From NCBI RefSeq assembly GCF_000153705.1, contig NZ_DS022272.1, positions 3,391,191 through 3,455,190 on the forward strand: a stretch of 64,000 bases of DNA, in the 5' to 3' direction. Source of the DNA: Fulvimarina pelagi HTCC2506. Lineage in GTDB: Bacteria; Pseudomonadota; Alphaproteobacteria; Rhizobiales; Rhizobiaceae. Position numbers and translations under genes: made by a program. The notes below the pieces were generated by a model. The model was given only the letters and a program-made list of their open reading frames with translations, was not told the DNA's origin and searched no databases. Of the stretch, positions 62,961 through 64,000 are shown piece after piece (positions within the stretch are counted from its first letter, which is position 1; the number at the start of each line of letters is the position of its first letter).

Positions 62961-63833
62961 ATGGCTCGCGATCCCAGAACCGCCTATCCACAGCCCCCGC
63001 AGCCGCTGCAGAAACAGGAGCTTCCCGGCAAAACAGACGCGATGGAGCCAGTGCCCGACCATGGCGAGAAGAGCTACACGGGCTCCGGCAAGCTTGAAGG
63101 GCAGGCGGCAATCATCACGGGTGGTGACTCCGGGATCGGCCGCGCCGTCGCCATCGCCTTTGCCCGCGAGGGAGCGGACGTGCTCGTCTCATATCTCGAC
63201 GAACATGGCGATGCTGAAGAAACGAAGACTTGGGTCGAGAGAGCCGGCAAGCGCTGCGTGTTGCTGCCGGGCGACGTTAAGGAAGAGGCCCACTGCGCGG
63301 CGATTGTTGAGCGGACCGTCTCAGAGTTTGGTCGGCTCGACATTCTCGTCAACAATGCGGCCCATCAGAAGGTCATCGCTGATTTCGAGGATCTCTCGGC
63401 CGAAGAGCTCGACGTCACCTTCCGCACCAATGTCTATTCCATGTTCTTTCTGGCGAAGGCGGCGGTGAAGCACATGAAACCGGGCGCGACGATCGTGAAC
63501 ACGACCTCGATTAACGCCACCGATCCGTCGGCCGGTCTCCTGCCCTATGCGGTCACCAAGGGGGCAATCTACAATCTCACTGGCGGTCTGGCTCATCGGC
63601 TGATCGACCGGGGCATCCGCGTCAACGGCGTTGCCCCGGGGCCAATTTGGACACCGTTCATCCCGGCAACGATGACCGATGAAAAGATCAAGTCTTTCGG
63701 TTCTTCGACACCGATCGGCCGCGCCGGCCAGCCGGCGGAACTCGCGCCCGCCTATGTCTATCTAGCTTCCGACGACTCGACCTATGTAACCGGCGAGGTG
63801 ATCGCTGTAACGGGCGGCCGGCTGATGCTCTGA
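62961..63833 (+). CDS. SDR oxidoreductase, general-stress (YhdF/Gsp39-like) type
   Basis: A 290-residue extended-N-terminus SDR. The first 45 residues are Pro/Gln-rich and polar (PQPPQPLQKQELPGKTDAME), as in stress-induced Gsp39/YhdF-type SDRs. Then come the cofactor motif IITGGDSGIGRAVA (about 50-63), NNAAH, NTTSINA, YAVTK (catalytic Tyr-Lys) and VNGVAPGPIWTP. GAGGAG before the ATG at 62961. Likely NADP(H)-dependent; substrate unknown. Confidence 0.92.
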   Translation: MARDPRTAYPQPPQPLQKQELPGKTDAMEPVPDHGEKSYTGSGKLEGQAAIITGGDSGIGRAVAIAFAREGADVLVSYLDEHGDAEETKTWVERAGKRCVLLPGDVKEEAHCAAIVERTVSEFGRLDILVNNAAHQKVIADFEDLSAEELDVTFRTNVYSMFFLAKAAVKHMKPGATIVNTTSINATDPSAGLLPYAVTKGAIYNLTGGLAHRLIDRGIRVNGVAPGPIWTPFIPATMTDEKIKSFGSSTPIGRAGQPAELAPAYVYLASDDSTYVTGEVIAVTGGRLML

Positions 63834-64000
63834 ACGCGGGACGGTCTCGGTTCTCAGGCTACGCAGACCTGGAACCATTTAAGGTTTGCTCAAATGCCGT
63901 CCGTCCGAGCTGGCTTGCAGGCGAAAAACGACGGTCCCGGTAAGGCGTCAGCGTCCCGATAGATTGTTCAACTGTGTTCCCACGAAAAGGGGGCAGGTAT

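Overview
The window is GC-rich, densely coded chromosomal DNA from an alphaproteobacterium. A Hyphomicrobiales (Rhizobiales) relative is most likely, judging by the many Liv/Urt-type ABC importers, TRAP and tripartite tricarboxylate transporters, GntR regulators, and a stress cluster with Mn-catalase, ferritin-like and SRPBCC proteins. The genus cannot be fixed from sequence reading alone. No rRNA, tRNA or CRISPR array was seen.

Layout. 0-2 kb: a CBS-domain remnant, a PACE-type efflux protein, a 5-formyl-THF cyclo-ligase-like gene, and decayed fragments (TauE-like exporter, phage head-tail protein). 1.95-11.3 kb: one minus-strand aliphatic amide operon, reading SBP-permease-permease-ATPase-ATPase-amiE-amiB-amiC-amiR. 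Its leader carries a dual-hexaloop ANTAR element (both loops with A1 and G4) overlapping an intrinsic terminator, so AmiC/AmiR antitermination probably controls the whole transport and hydrolysis unit. 12-16 kb: a DUF2383 protein, an SbtA/SbtB-like bicarbonate transporter and PII-like pair, and a scar of broken integrase and IS3 pieces.

16.2-26.4 kb: an XRE-cupin regulator, then a plus-strand operon of nitrilase, Liv-type importer (with a fused permease-ATPase), DUF1028, an AtzG-like small protein, an amidase and an M20 N-carbamoyl/ureido amidohydrolase. This looks like a catabolic route for an unknown amide or ureido compound. 26.8-34.0 kb: a second amidase, a second Liv importer with a divergent SBP gene, and an unfamiliar HTH regulator. 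A shared GTCGC-N4-TGACGC motif lies in both divergent promoter regions. 34.3-41.5 kb: an acid-sugar-type cluster (enolase-superfamily dehydratase, DapA-family enzyme, 2-hydroxyacid dehydrogenase, TctABC) with an FCD GntR regulator and two matching 19-bp operator-like sites. 41.9-47.1 kb: HutC-type GntR, FAD oxidoreductase and TRAP DctPQM.

47.2-55.5 kb: a gene-poor stretch, then two very large exported proteins of unknown function (911 and about 1137 aa). They face each other across a broken SRAP (HMCES/YedK) pseudogene. The first has an internal duplication; the second has SH3b and peptidoglycan-binding domains. 56-63.8 kb: a stress and housekeeping cluster of Cys-rich DUF326 protein, SDRs, two paralogous zinc alcohol dehydrogenases, SRPBCC protein, Mn-catalase and ferritin-like protein.
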